From positions 3,235,001-3,299,000 of the forward strand of contig NZ_CP011028.1 of assembly GCF_002221525.1 (NCBI RefSeq): a stretch of 64,000 nt of DNA, read 5' to 3'. The stretch is from Pseudoalteromonas espejiana DSM 9414 (GTDB lineage: Bacteria; Pseudomonadota; Gammaproteobacteria; Enterobacterales; Alteromonadaceae). The translations under genes and the position numbers were made by a program. This document shows, one piece after another, positions 19,147-27,359 of the stretch; within the stretch, counting starts at the first letter, position 1; each line of letters begins with the position of its first letter. Under the pieces are notes generated by a model. It saw only the letters and a list, made by a program, of their open reading frames with translations, made no database searches and had not been told where the DNA came from.

Positions 19147-20042
19147 AGCTGCTTTAAAAAGCCAATTGACGGCGCAAAAAACGCAGACCCCATATCGGCT
19201 TGAGTAAAATCAAGCCAATGGTCGTAGCACTCCCCTTCTCCTAAGCGACTAGCCAATACTTTTTCAAATGCACTGCCCGAAGCCGAACACGTTATGCTGA
19301 GCATGCCCTGCTCGTAAACATCGCCATATGGTATGCTTTGGTTAAGTAAAATAGCATGGCCGTTTTCATCAACTAACTCACTGCGCGTGGCGTGGCTTGT
19401 ATCGACCTTTGGTTCAATTAAGGTGTTATCTAAACGCGTGCGGCCCATAATATGCTCTTGCTCGCTAAGAGAAAGATGCTGCCATACTGTAAGGTCGTGC
19501 TTGAAGCGTTGTACATGAATATAACTGCCTTGGTTTTCAAAGCTATCTGGCTTATTTACCAATGCAGTAACACGCTTTTGTCTTCCGTGGGGAGTATTTC
19601 CACCATAAATAAAACCGTTAAAGTCTCGGCCATCTAAAAATCTAAAATTACGGATTTGTTCAACTAGTTCTACATCGGGCGAAAACAGTTTTAAAATTTG
19701 CAAAGCAAATAGATGGTTTACATCTTCTCGGTCTGAGCGAATTTGTATAAATAAATCACAAGGCTGAACCCGCATCACAAAATCGCTGTGGTTAATATTG
19801 GGAAAGCTTTGTAATTCACTGGGAATGTATTCCGGTAGAATATGCGGCCAATATTGCGCGCCAATGGCAACCATGCACGAGAGCATGGCTTCAGAGAATT
19901 GATCATTAAACTCTTCTTCAATCGCACTGACTCGCTTAAGCTTTGCGCGCAACGACTCATCTTGGCCGTCAAATACATTAAAAAATAAATGCAAACCGTG
20001 TAAGTTTGCTTCAGCACAAATCCCAGATTGCGCTTGTGCCAT
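19143..20042 (-). CDS. DyP-type heme peroxidase homologue (YfeX-like) lacking distal catalytic Asp and Arg
   Basis: The 299-residue sequence follows the E. coli YfeX type of DyP peroxidase nearly throughout, e.g. [29 protein letters not shown] and the C-terminal GSAFFAPS. The proximal heme ligand is present as His217 in DTSHATR. The hallmark GxxDG motif instead reads G143-F-I-Y146-G, so the distal Asp is replaced by Tyr. The position of the distal Arg (VRQSLPYG in YfeX) reads LLNQSIPYG, with Asn234. His-to-residue spacing is 17, as in YfeX. It may bind heme without normal peroxidase activity; the role is unknown. It lies 46 bp downstream of fbpC on the same strand, and its 3' end abuts argR. 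Confidence 0.82.
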   Translation of the reverse strand: MAQAQSGICAEANLHGLHLFFNVFDGQDESLRAKLKRVSAIEEEFNDQFSEAMLSCMVAIGAQYWPHILPEYIPSELQSFPNINHSDFVMRVQPCDLFIQIRSDREDVNHLFALQILKLFSPDVELVEQIRNFRFLDGRDFNGFIYGGNTPHGRQKRVTALVNKPDSFENQGSYIHVQRFKHDLTVWQHLSLSEQEHIMGRTRLDNTLIEPKVDTSHATRSELVDENGHAILLNQSIPYGDVYEQGMLSITCSASGSAFEKVLASRLGEGECYDHWLDFTQADMGSAFFAPSIGFLKQL

Positions 20043-20067
20043 TGTTATTCCTTAGTTTTATTCAAAA

Positions 20068-20113
20068 CACAGTGAATAACAAATCAACTCATAGTTTGAA
20101 AAAATTCACTGTG
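20068..20113. repeat. perfect 10-bp inverted repeat at the fbpC stop codon
   Basis: CACAGTGAAT (20068-20077) and ATTCACTGTG (20104-20113) flank a 26-nt spacer containing the fbpC stop codon. On the minus strand the hairpin would form in the transcript between fbpC and the DyP homologue and is followed by a short TTTT. It could attenuate or stabilise; the function is unknown. Confidence 0.5.
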
Positions 20114-21138
20114 TGCGGTTTTATTTTTATTATAACCGACTCATTAATATCAAATGATTGGCCATATTGAGCGGCAACTTCAATTTCTTGCTCTGCAATA
20201 ATTAAACTGTAAATATAAGCAGAGCCAATAAAGCGCTGGCTAAGTATTTTAGCTGTATAAGCAGCACTTGTTTGCCCATTGTGCTTGTGTAATTCAATGT
20301 GGTGCGGTCGAATATATATTTGTCCAATATTTGAATTATCACTGTGCTCATTAAACGATTTAACAACCCCTAAAGGTGTTTGGTATTCAGCTGCTGTTAA
20401 CACTTTTGCGCTTAAGTATATGCCCTGACCAAGAAATTCTGCAACCACCTTTGAACTTGGCATTGAAAAAAGCTGCTCAGGCGTACCGTGCTGAACAATT
20501 TTTCCACTACTCATAATTGCTAACGTGTCTGAAAACGCAAATGCCTCTTCTTTTGAATGTGTTACAAACACAGCTGAAACTTTTGCCGCCTTTATAATGC
20601 GCCGAATATCTGCAATTAGCTCAAAACGCACCAGTGGGTCTATATTCGAAAATGGCTCATCAAGTAACAATAAACTCGGCTTATAGGCAAGTGCACGCGC
20701 AATAGCTACGCGCTGTTGTTGACCACCTGAAAGTTGATGAGGATATCTATCACCGCAGTCTTCTAGATGCACCAGCTTTAGCATCTCATTAACGCGTGTT
20801 TGCTTTTGTAGTTTAGTTGCTTTATCGAGCCCAAAAGCAATATTACTTGCCACTGTTAAATGAGGAAATAGCGCATAATCTTGAAACATCATACCAATAT
20901 TTCTATGCTCAGGCGGTGTAAAAGTTTGCTCGTCGCTTACAAGCTGTCCATCAACAAAAATACGTCCTTGTTTTGCCTCTAGCACACCTGCGATGGCTTT
21001 TAAGGTGGTCGTTTTACCACAGCCGCTAGCACCAAGTAAGCATACAATTTCATTTTTACCTACGGTTAAGTTTAAGCCGTCTATAACCGGTGTATCGTTA
21101 TAGTAGTAACTCACATTTTGTAAAACTAAACTGCCCAT
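20089..21138 (-). CDS. fbpC: ferric-iron ABC transporter ATP-binding protein (FbpC-like)
   Basis: This 349-residue ATPase powers uptake through the adjacent permease. Walker A is GASGCGKTT (near 36-44), the signature is LSGGQQQRVAIARA (near 136), and Walker B is LLLLDEPFSNID. A C-terminal TOBE-like regulatory domain (residues 235-349) resembles the FbpC/PotA subgroup. The start directly abuts the fbpB stop, so the genes are translationally coupled. The assignment to iron rests on the substrate-binding protein of the same operon. Confidence 0.88.
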   Translation of the reverse strand: MGSLVLQNVSYYYNDTPVIDGLNLTVGKNEIVCLLGASGCGKTTTLKAIAGVLEAKQGRIFVDGQLVSDEQTFTPPEHRNIGMMFQDYALFPHLTVASNIAFGLDKATKLQKQTRVNEMLKLVHLEDCGDRYPHQLSGGQQQRVAIARALAYKPSLLLLDEPFSNIDPLVRFELIADIRRIIKAAKVSAVFVTHSKEEAFAFSDTLAIMSSGKIVQHGTPEQLFSMPSSKVVAEFLGQGIYLSAKVLTAAEYQTPLGVVKSFNEHSDNSNIGQIYIRPHHIELHKHNGQTSAAYTAKILSQRFIGSAYIYSLIIAEQEIEVAAQYGQSFDINESVIIKIKPHTVNFFKL

Positions 21139-22770
21139 TTAACTGCGTGACTCCATAGAACGATTAATAAAATATAAAGGCACTAAGCCAACAACAACAA
21201 TTAATAATGCAGAAAGAGAAGCCAGCTCAAGCTGCTCATCACTCACATACTGAAAAACATGGGTCGCTAAACTTTCAAAATTAAAAGGTCTAAGTAATAA
21301 GGCGGCAGGAAGTTCTTTCATACATTCAATAAAAACAAGTAGTGCTGCAGTTAAAATACCTCGTCGTAACAAAGGTAAATGCACTAACCTCAAAGTTTGG
21401 CTCTGGCTTTTACCCATAGATTGGCTTGCCATATCAAGCGAGGGGCTAATACGTACAAAGCTAGACTCAATAGCGCCATGCGCAATAGCATAAAATCGAA
21501 CGACATAGGCAATAATAATAGTAACTATGCTACCGGTTAACAATAAGCCAATATTTAAATGGTAAGGCTCAAGCATAGTGTTTAAAGCGTTTTCAATGAG
21601 TGTAAGCGGTAATAGTACTGCAATGGCTAATACAGTACCTGGTAAGGCGTACCCTGTACTTGCTAACCGACCTGGTATTAAAGGGTGGGCTTGTTTTGCA
21701 ATTCGCTGATAAAAAACAACAAAAACACTTAATACAATTGCTATCACACTAACAATTGTGGCAACTTTTAGACTTTGCCATGCATAGCTTAAAAGCGCAT
21801 TACTCCATATGCTATCAAAATAAGTAACTGCGTAACTCAATAATACAGCCACAGGTAAAACAAAGGCGATTGCTAAAATAAAACTACAAAATAAAGTAGC
21901 GAACCAAGCAGATTTACCTCTTAACTGATAAAGCGCTTCGCTATTAACACTTGTTTGACGCTCAAATACCGCTTGATCTCGACGACTAAAACGCTCCGTA
22001 ATTAATGCTAAGAATAAAAGTAATAGCATGACTCCAGATATTTTTGCTGCCGCAGTAAGTGAGTAATAACCAAACCAAGTGTCGTAAACAGCGGTTGTAA
22101 GGGTGCTTACGGCAAAATAGCTCACAGTGGCAAAATCAGCCATGGTTTCCATGCTAATAAGAGCAAGCGCAGCAACAATTGCGCCACGAGAAAGAACCAA
22201 ACTTACTTTATAAAAGCTGCGTGAAGGTGAAAGCCCCATAAGCTGACTAGCTTGTACAAGTTTAAATGACTGCTCGCGTAGTGCGGTTTTAAAAATTAAA
22301 AATAAATAGGGGTATAACACTAACGACAACATCACAATTGCCCCTGGCAATGTTCGTATATCAAAAAACCAATAATCATCTGGCGATTGCCAACCAAACC
22401 ATTGTCTAAGCGCTATTTGTACAGGGCCTGCATAATCAAGTAAGTCGGTATAAACGTATGCAATAATGTAAGTTGGCATTGCAAGTGGCAGCATTAACGC
22501 CCATTCAAACTGCCTTTTACCAGGAAAATGGCAGTATGCTGTTAGCCAACCAAGAGGAAGAGCAATAAAACAGCTGAGAAAGCACACACCAAAAATAAGT
22601 ACAACGGTGTTAAAAATATAATCCCATAAAACAGTGTTCCAAAGGTGTATAAATACCTCTGAATCACCCTTTAACGACTCAACGACTAAAAAGAATAATG
22701 GCGCCGATAACAACAGCCCCACTAACCAAGCAAAGAGCTGCCATTTAGACAGCTTAAATTTATCGCTCAT
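21139..22770 (-). CDS. fbpB: ferric-iron ABC transporter permease (FbpB-like)
   Basis: This 543-residue inner-membrane protein has about twelve hydrophobic segments in two homologous halves, each with a binding-protein-dependent transport signature (EAA-loop-like region around GLSPSRSFYKVSLVLSRGAI and SMGKSQSQTLRLVHLPLLRRGI). The fused double permease is typical of Fbp/Fut/Sfu iron systems. Its ATG overlaps the fbpA stop by one base (TAATG). Confidence 0.88.
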   Translation of the reverse strand: MSDKFKLSKWQLFAWLVGLLLSAPLFFLVVESLKGDSEVFIHLWNTVLWDYIFNTVVLIFGVCFLSCFIALPLGWLTAYCHFPGKRQFEWALMLPLAMPTYIIAYVYTDLLDYAGPVQIALRQWFGWQSPDDYWFFDIRTLPGAIVMLSLVLYPYLFLIFKTALREQSFKLVQASQLMGLSPSRSFYKVSLVLSRGAIVAALALISMETMADFATVSYFAVSTLTTAVYDTWFGYYSLTAAAKISGVMLLLLFLALITERFSRRDQAVFERQTSVNSEALYQLRGKSAWFATLFCSFILAIAFVLPVAVLLSYAVTYFDSIWSNALLSYAWQSLKVATIVSVIAIVLSVFVVFYQRIAKQAHPLIPGRLASTGYALPGTVLAIAVLLPLTLIENALNTMLEPYHLNIGLLLTGSIVTIIIAYVVRFYAIAHGAIESSFVRISPSLDMASQSMGKSQSQTLRLVHLPLLRRGILTAALLVFIECMKELPAALLLRPFNFESLATHVFQYVSDEQLELASLSALLIVVVGLVPLYFINRSMESRS

Positions 22771-23774
22771 TAAAGGTCGAATTTAACTTCGTCAATTAAT
22801 TTAAGTGCCACAGAACGATATTTACTAACTTCATTTAAAGGTAGGTTATCTTCTTTAAAACTCCCCCAAGATGCCACTAAGCTAGAAAGCTCAACGCCTG
22901 GCTTTACAGGGTATTCCATATTAACTGATGCATATGTATTTTGAGCCGTAGTGTCTGTCATATATTCGATTAGCTTTAATGCATTATCAGGGTTTTTGGC
23001 ATATTTAGTAATAACGACACCTGATACATTAATATGTGAACCACGGTTTGTTTGATTAGGAAAATTAATATTTACCGCTTCGGCCCACGCTCTCTGATCT
23101 TTATTTTCGATCATTTTGCCAAGGTAATAGCTATTACCTAAAGCTAAATTACACAGCCCTTCTTTTACCGCTTTTACTTGAGCTCGGTCATTACCTTGAG
23201 GCTTGCGCGCAAGATTTGCTTTAACACCTTCAAGCCATACTTTAGCTTTTTCCTCACCGTGGTGCGCTACCATAGAGGCAATTAAACCTAAGTTATATGG
23301 GTGTTTACCTGAGCGAGTACAAATTTGCCCTTTAAATTTTGGATCGGCTAAATCTTCGTAGGTTAGTTCAGCAAGTGGGCCTACGCGCTCTTTTGATGAA
23401 TACACATTGCGAACACGTTTTGTTAGAGCAACCCATTGCCCGTTTTCATCGCGAAAAGAAGCCGGTACGTTAGCATCAACATGCTCGCTTTTTATTGTCT
23501 GAGTTAATTTAAGGTCTTCTAATTGAATAAGCGCACTAAAGTTAGATGTTAAAACTAGATCTGCTTTACTATGTTTACCTTCACGCTTTACACGTTCAAT
23601 TAACCCTTTTTTTGCAAAAACCACATTAGTTTTAATGCCAGTTTGCTCAGTAAAGTCATTTAAAATTGGCTGAATCAAATAAGGTTGACGAAAAGAGTAT
23701 ATATTTACAACATCGCTTGCAAAAGCAGGCGTAGCAGTGATTAAACCTAAAATTATAGCGAATATTTTTTTCAT
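22770..23774 (-). CDS. fbpA: ferric-iron ABC transporter substrate-binding protein (FbpA/FutA-like)
   Basis: This periplasmic binding protein has 334 residues from the ATG at 23774. MKKIFAIILGLITATPAFA is a clean signal peptide, and a slightly longer upstream frame is not needed. The NSYYLGKM segment carries the twin tyrosines that coordinate Fe(III) in FbpA/FutA proteins; VVNIYSFRQPYLIQP is the conserved N-terminal strand. With fbpB and fbpC it forms an operon for TonB-independent transfer of periplasmic ferric iron. A half-conserved Fur box lies just upstream. Confidence 0.9.
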   Translation of the reverse strand: MKKIFAIILGLITATPAFASDVVNIYSFRQPYLIQPILNDFTEQTGIKTNVVFAKKGLIERVKREGKHSKADLVLTSNFSALIQLEDLKLTQTIKSEHVDANVPASFRDENGQWVALTKRVRNVYSSKERVGPLAELTYEDLADPKFKGQICTRSGKHPYNLGLIASMVAHHGEEKAKVWLEGVKANLARKPQGNDRAQVKAVKEGLCNLALGNSYYLGKMIENKDQRAWAEAVNINFPNQTNRGSHINVSGVVITKYAKNPDNALKLIEYMTDTTAQNTYASVNMEYPVKPGVELSSLVASWGSFKEDNLPLNEVSKYRSVALKLIDEVKFDL

Positions 23775-23789
23775 ATTGTTTTGCCCAAA

Positions 23790-23804
23790 TAACAACTATT
23801 ATCA
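23790..23804 (-). promoter_or_regulatory. candidate Fur box upstream of fbpA
   Basis: On the minus strand TGATAATAGTTGTTA matches the 7-1-7 Fur model TGATAAT-N-ATTATCA at all seven left positions and four of seven right positions. It lies about 16 bp upstream of the fbpA start. Fur control of such operons is usual. Confidence 0.4.
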
Positions 23805-23886
23805 AATAATTTTACCGTGATCAGTCAAAATGTACACACTTTAAATAAATGTAAATAAGTAATTAATGTCGAAAAAGGAAATACAG

Positions 23887-23904
23887 TGTAAGAGATCTCT
23901 TACG
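23887..23904. promoter_or_regulatory. GacA/UvrY-type upstream activating site for csrB
   Basis: TGTAAGAGATCTCTTACG matches the GacA-family box TGTAAG-N6-CTTACA at 11 of 12 specified bases and contains a 16-bp perfect palindrome. It lies about 175 bp upstream of the predicted csrB start, the distance commonly seen for GacA-controlled Csr/Rsm sRNAs. Confidence 0.8.
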
Positions 23905-24049
23905 GTACTGGCAGCTAATGAGTAAAAAGCAACGTAAAAAAACGCCCCCCAAAACCTAAGCCATTGTAATTATTGTTATTTTTTAAATTTACTATTGCGC
24001 ATATGCTAATTGAATGCAGTTTTAACCTACTTTAGTTAACAACAAGCTC

Positions 24050-24055
24050 TATAAT
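24050..24055 (+). promoter_or_regulatory. -10 element of the csrB promoter
   Basis: A perfect TATAAT at 24050-24055 is placed so that transcription would begin near 24062. No good -35 hexamer exists at 17 bp, which fits an activator-dependent promoter served by the box at 23887. Confidence 0.65.
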
Positions 24056-24061
24056 TACTAC

Positions 24062-24533
24062 ATCAACCAAGCAGTGATGCTTACCGAGTAAATGGAAATG
24101 GATTGCTTACTCGAACAACCAATGATTAGGTTATTACGGAAAACACGGAAACTAGGACAGACTCAGGATGAGTATCGCAATGGATTGTTGCACAAAGGAT
24201 AGCATCAGGGTGATGCGAAAAGGATAACAACAGCGGATTGTTGTACAACAGGATGTTGCAGGAATAAACGGACAGGCCCTCGCGGCAACGCAATGGAGTT
24301 GTGATTTAACGGACTGCACTAGGAAGTGCGAATAGGATTAAGTAATAGATTTTACCATTACAGGATGTTTAAGGATTTAAGGGAGATAGGCCCGGATAGC
24401 CTAAATTACATAGAACTAAAAAGTAATATCGTAATAACATGGATAAGTAAAAATTGGAGTTGATTAAGTTCAATTGCAGGATGCAAAATTAGAAGATTCC
24501 GCAAGCGCGCCTAGAGATAGAGCGCGCTTTTCT
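24062..24533 (+). ncRNA. csrB: CsrB-type regulatory sRNA that sequesters CsrA
   Basis: The stretch has no ORF but contains 24 GGA triplets between 24094 and 24481, against about seven expected by chance. Many sit in loops of short hairpins, as CsrA prefers. Examples are ACTC-AGGAT-GAGT (24161-24173), CAACA-GGA-TGTTG (24246-24258), GCACT-AGGA-AGTGC (24316-24329), TAGGC-CCGGATA-GCCTA (24387-24403) and TTGCA-GGA-TGCAA (24474-24486). It starts after a perfect TATAAT and ends in an intrinsic terminator. CsrB/RsmZ-class RNAs bind many CsrA dimers and relieve CsrA repression. At about 470 nt it is longer than E. coli CsrB (about 370). Exact ends are inferred. Confidence 0.88.
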
Positions 24534-24535
24534 TT
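24503..24535 (+). terminator. intrinsic terminator of csrB
   Basis: AAGCGCGC (24503-24510) pairs with GCGCGCTT (24522-24529) over an 11-nt loop and is followed by TTTTCTTT. Confidence 0.88.
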
Positions 24536-24622
24536 GCCCAAAATTTAGTGCTTTGCCTACTTAATGTTAAAGGTATGCAAGCGACTGATATCAATTAGCT
24601 TCGGCTCTTAAATGATTAAGTT

Positions 24623-24666
24623 ATACCAATCCGCTTAATTAAGTGATCTATTTTGAGGATTGGTAT
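24623..24666. repeat. 44-bp palindromic repeat between csrB and tapT
   Basis: ATACCAATCC (24623-24632) and GGATTGGTAT (24657-24666) are perfect inverted 10-bp arms around an A+T-rich core. The arms resemble the ends of the larger palindromes at 27202-27358 and 62427-62510. It lies between the convergent csrB and tapT. Confidence 0.6.
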
Positions 24667-24678
24667 TATAGATTGGCA

Positions 24679-25365
24679 CTATAACGGCCTACCCTTATTT
24701 CGCTTGCCGAGTAAATACGCATCACGAAACTTAATAAAGTGCTGCTCAAGCTTTGAGGCTGCATCTTGCTCCCCCGCCAGCGCGAGCACCATAATTCCTA
24801 CTTCCGCAGTCCCTAGCTGATAAGCATGCGGGGCAACGCGTAAACGATAATCTGAGAGCTTATCCGCAGTAATTGATAATACCGGTAAGTTGTCAAGGTA
24901 GGGGCTTTTTCGTATCATTTTTTTAGCTTCACGCCAGGTGCCATCTAAAAATATAAACAGTGGCTTTTTGCCGTGTTCAATATTGACCTCAGTGACTGCT
25001 CGGCCCTCTTGAACATCCTCTTGCGGAAATATCACCATAGGCTGGTATTGTGAATCGTTAATTAACTCTAAAAGTGCAGGATCAGGGTCTGTTCTATCCC
25101 ACCTAAACGCGTGGTTATCAGGTACTATTTGTGCAATTAAGCGCCCTGTATTCGACGGTTTAAAACTCTCGTTATGGTACATTAGTAAACACACTGCAGC
25201 ATCGCACTGAGCGTACTCAACCCCTTCACAAATACAGTAATGTTTGGCAATTAAACACTGCTCACAGCGGTCCATTTTACCACCGCGGGCATTAAATTCT
25301 CGTCGCGATTCGCTAATTTGCTGGGCGCGTAATGCCAGTACAGAGTTTTTAAAAGAATTGGCCAC
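24679..25365 (-). CDS. tapT: tRNA-uridine aminocarboxypropyltransferase (DTW domain protein)
   Basis: The 228-residue protein matches the DTW-domain family whose E. coli member TapT (YfiP) transfers the 3-amino-3-carboxypropyl group of SAM to U47 of tRNA. Visible are N-terminal paired cysteines CEQC and CIC (near 34-50), the TGRLI segment, and FLDGTWREAKKM, the family DxTW region, followed by YRLRVAPHAYQLGTAE. The start is a GTG at 25365, chosen because the residues just after it align with the family N-terminus. An eight-copy heptamer tandem repeat begins 61 bp upstream and could alter expression. Confidence 0.86.
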   Translation of the reverse strand: MANSFKNSVLALRAQQISESRREFNARGGKMDRCEQCLIAKHYCICEGVEYAQCDAAVCLLMYHNESFKPSNTGRLIAQIVPDNHAFRWDRTDPDPALLELINDSQYQPMVIFPQEDVQEGRAVTEVNIEHGKKPLFIFLDGTWREAKKMIRKSPYLDNLPVLSITADKLSDYRLRVAPHAYQLGTAEVGIMVLALAGEQDAASKLEQHFIKFRDAYLLGKRNKGRPL

Positions 25366-25425
25366 AGTGATTAATTACCTTAAATTTGATCGGCGCGTAT
25401 TGTAGCTAAAATCCTAGGGAATAGA

Positions 25426-25481
25426 TATCAGCTATCAGCTATCAGCTATCAGCTATCAGCTATCAGCTATCAGCTATCAGC
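25426..25481. repeat. tandem repeat (TATCAGC)x8
   Basis: Eight uninterrupted copies of the heptamer TATCAGC occupy 25426-25481, upstream of tapT and downstream of lpdA. Perfect heptamer arrays can change length by slippage, and since it is outside coding sequence it could only change promoter or leader spacing. Confidence 0.95.
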
Positions 25482-25547
25482 TCAAAATAAAAAAACATAC
25501 TAACTGACGCTCATTTTATTTATCTATTTAAATTCCTGCTGTAAAAA

Positions 25548-25574
25548 CAAAAACCCAGCAAAAGCTGGGTCTTT
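25548..25574 (-). terminator. terminator of lpdA
   Basis: ACCCAGC (25553-25559), loop AAAA, GCTGGGT (25564-25570). On the minus strand the stem is followed by a T-rich tail (TTTTGTTTTT), placing it at the end of the lpdA transcript. Confidence 0.8.
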
Positions 25575-25597
25575 AAAAACTAAATTAAAAAGTTAAA

Positions 25598-27025
25598 TTA
25601 CTTCTTCTTTTTAACTGCTTTTTTATTTGGTAAATCAGTGATTGAACCTTCAAATACTTCAGCGGCAAGGCCGATTGATTCGTTCAATGTTGGGTGAGCA
25701 TGAATTGTTAATGCGATATCTTCGCCATCAGCGCCCATTTCAATACCTAGGCCGATTTCGCCAAGCATTTCGCCTGCGTTAATACCAACCATAGCACCAC
25801 CAATGATACGACCACTGTCTTTATCAAAGATTAGTTTAGTTTGACCTTCTGTACGAGCAGATGCAATTGCACGACCTGAAGCAGCCCACGGGAATACCGC
25901 AGTTTCAATGCTTAAACCTTGCTCTTTTGCTTCTTTCTCAGTAACACCTACCCATGCGATTTCTGGGTCAGTGTACGCAATTGATGGAATACATTTAGGG
26001 TCGAAGAAATGCTTCTGACCAGAGATAACCTCTGCAGCAACATGGCCTTCGTGTACCGCTTTATGCGCAAGCATAGGTTGGCCAACTAAGTCACCAATTG
26101 CGAAGATGTGGTTTACGTTAGTGCGTAATTGCTTATCAACATTAATAAAGCCACGCTCATCAACGTTTACGCCTGCTTTGTCTGCATCTAAAAGCTTACC
26201 ATTTGGAGTACGGCCAACAGCTACAAGTACTTTGTCGTAACGTACGGCATCAGCTGGGGCGTTTTTGCCTTCAAATGATACGTATAAGCCATCGTCTTTC
26301 GCTTCAACGCCAACAACTTTAGTTGAAAGCATAACGTTAAATTTGTCTTTAACGTAGCGAGAGTAAATTTTAATTACGTCTTTATCAGCAGCAGGGACTA
26401 GTTGGTCTGCAAATTCTACAACATCTACTGTAGAACCTAATGAGCGGTAAACTGTGCCCATTTCAAGACCGATGATACCACCACCTAATACAAGTAGTTT
26501 TTCAGGTACGTCTTTAAGCTCTAGTGCGCCAGTTGAATCAATCACACGGTCATCTTCTGGGATGAAAGGTAAGTTAACTGGTTGAGAACCTGCAGCAATA
26601 ATTGCGTTTTCAAACGTAATAGTAGTTGAACCTTCGCTGCCTTCAACAGCTAAAGTGTTGCTACCTGTAAATTTACCGTAGCCATTTACTACTTTTACTT
26701 TACGCATTTTAGCCATTCCGTCGATACCGCCAGTAAGCTTGCTTACTACAGAATCTTTCCAAGAACGGATTTTATCTAAATCAATTTGCGGCGCGCCAAA
26801 CGAAACACCGTGAGATGACATTTCTGCAGCGTCATCAATCACTTTAGCTACGTGTAAAAGTGCTTTTGAAGGGATACAACCAACATTAAGACATACACCG
26901 CCTAATGTTTCGCGAGATTCTACTAATGTAACTTCTAAGCCCAAGTCAGCAGCACGGAAAGCCGCAGAGTAACCACCAGGACCACCGCCTAGTACAACAA
27001 CTTGAGTTTTTAATTCGTTGCTCAT
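25598..27025 (-). CDS. lpdA: dihydrolipoyl dehydrogenase (E3)
   Basis: This 475-residue FAD enzyme reoxidises dihydrolipoyl groups of the pyruvate and 2-oxoglutarate dehydrogenase and glycine-cleavage complexes, passing electrons to NAD. It has the FAD fold VVVLGGGPGGYSAAFRA, the redox disulfide GGVCLNVGCIPSK (near residues 45-50), the NAD fold VLGGGIIGLEMG, and the C-terminal catalytic HAHPTLNE. The tail ends in a lysine stretch (KKAVKKKK). It is separated from aceF by a 334-bp gap filled by a palindromic repeat, so it may have its own promoter. Confidence 0.97.
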   Translation of the reverse strand: MSNELKTQVVVLGGGPGGYSAAFRAADLGLEVTLVESRETLGGVCLNVGCIPSKALLHVAKVIDDAAEMSSHGVSFGAPQIDLDKIRSWKDSVVSKLTGGIDGMAKMRKVKVVNGYGKFTGSNTLAVEGSEGSTTITFENAIIAAGSQPVNLPFIPEDDRVIDSTGALELKDVPEKLLVLGGGIIGLEMGTVYRSLGSTVDVVEFADQLVPAADKDVIKIYSRYVKDKFNVMLSTKVVGVEAKDDGLYVSFEGKNAPADAVRYDKVLVAVGRTPNGKLLDADKAGVNVDERGFINVDKQLRTNVNHIFAIGDLVGQPMLAHKAVHEGHVAAEVISGQKHFFDPKCIPSIAYTDPEIAWVGVTEKEAKEQGLSIETAVFPWAASGRAIASARTEGQTKLIFDKDSGRIIGGAMVGINAGEMLGEIGLGIEMGADGEDIALTIHAHPTLNESIGLAAEVFEGSITDLPNKKAVKKKK

Positions 27026-27201
27026 GCTATTACCTTAATTGTTTGAACGGGACACAGCCCTAAAATTTAACTGCCATGTTTCTGCATGGGCAGAAAATCA
27101 GAGCAATTCACAAATAGTGCAAAGATTGTATCATTGCAAATGGTAAAAATCCCAGCTAAAAACAACCGGCTGGGATTTGATTTTATTTTTCTTGCAAACA
27201 T

Positions 27202-27358
27202 CAATTGAATTAAATTAGCGAGCAATTATCGCGACAAGAAAATAGCGCTATAACAAGGTAGAAATTACGCTGTATAGTTTTTCCTATATGAGTAATTTCT
27301 GACGCCGTTAAAGTGCTATTTAATTCGCTAGAATGATCGCCTTTTTAATAAAATTGGT
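27202..27358. repeat. about 157-bp imperfect palindromic repeat between aceF and lpdA
   Basis: Left arm 27202-27268 and right arm 27292-27358 are each 67 bp and roughly complementary. The inner part is perfect (AGAAATTAC at 27260-27268 and GTAATTTCT at 27292-27300), with TATAG/CTATA inside the loop. The outer end reads CCAATTTTATTAAAAA on the minus strand. A diverged copy of one arm is at 62427-62510. It fills most of the 27026-27359 gap, and I see no ORF in it. Confidence 0.65.
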
Positions 27359-27359
27359 G

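Noticed and set aside
25426..25481. TATCAGC repeats as a CRISPR-like array
   Set aside because: The units are 7 bp with no spacers. It is a simple tandem repeat. No CRISPR array or cas gene is in the window.
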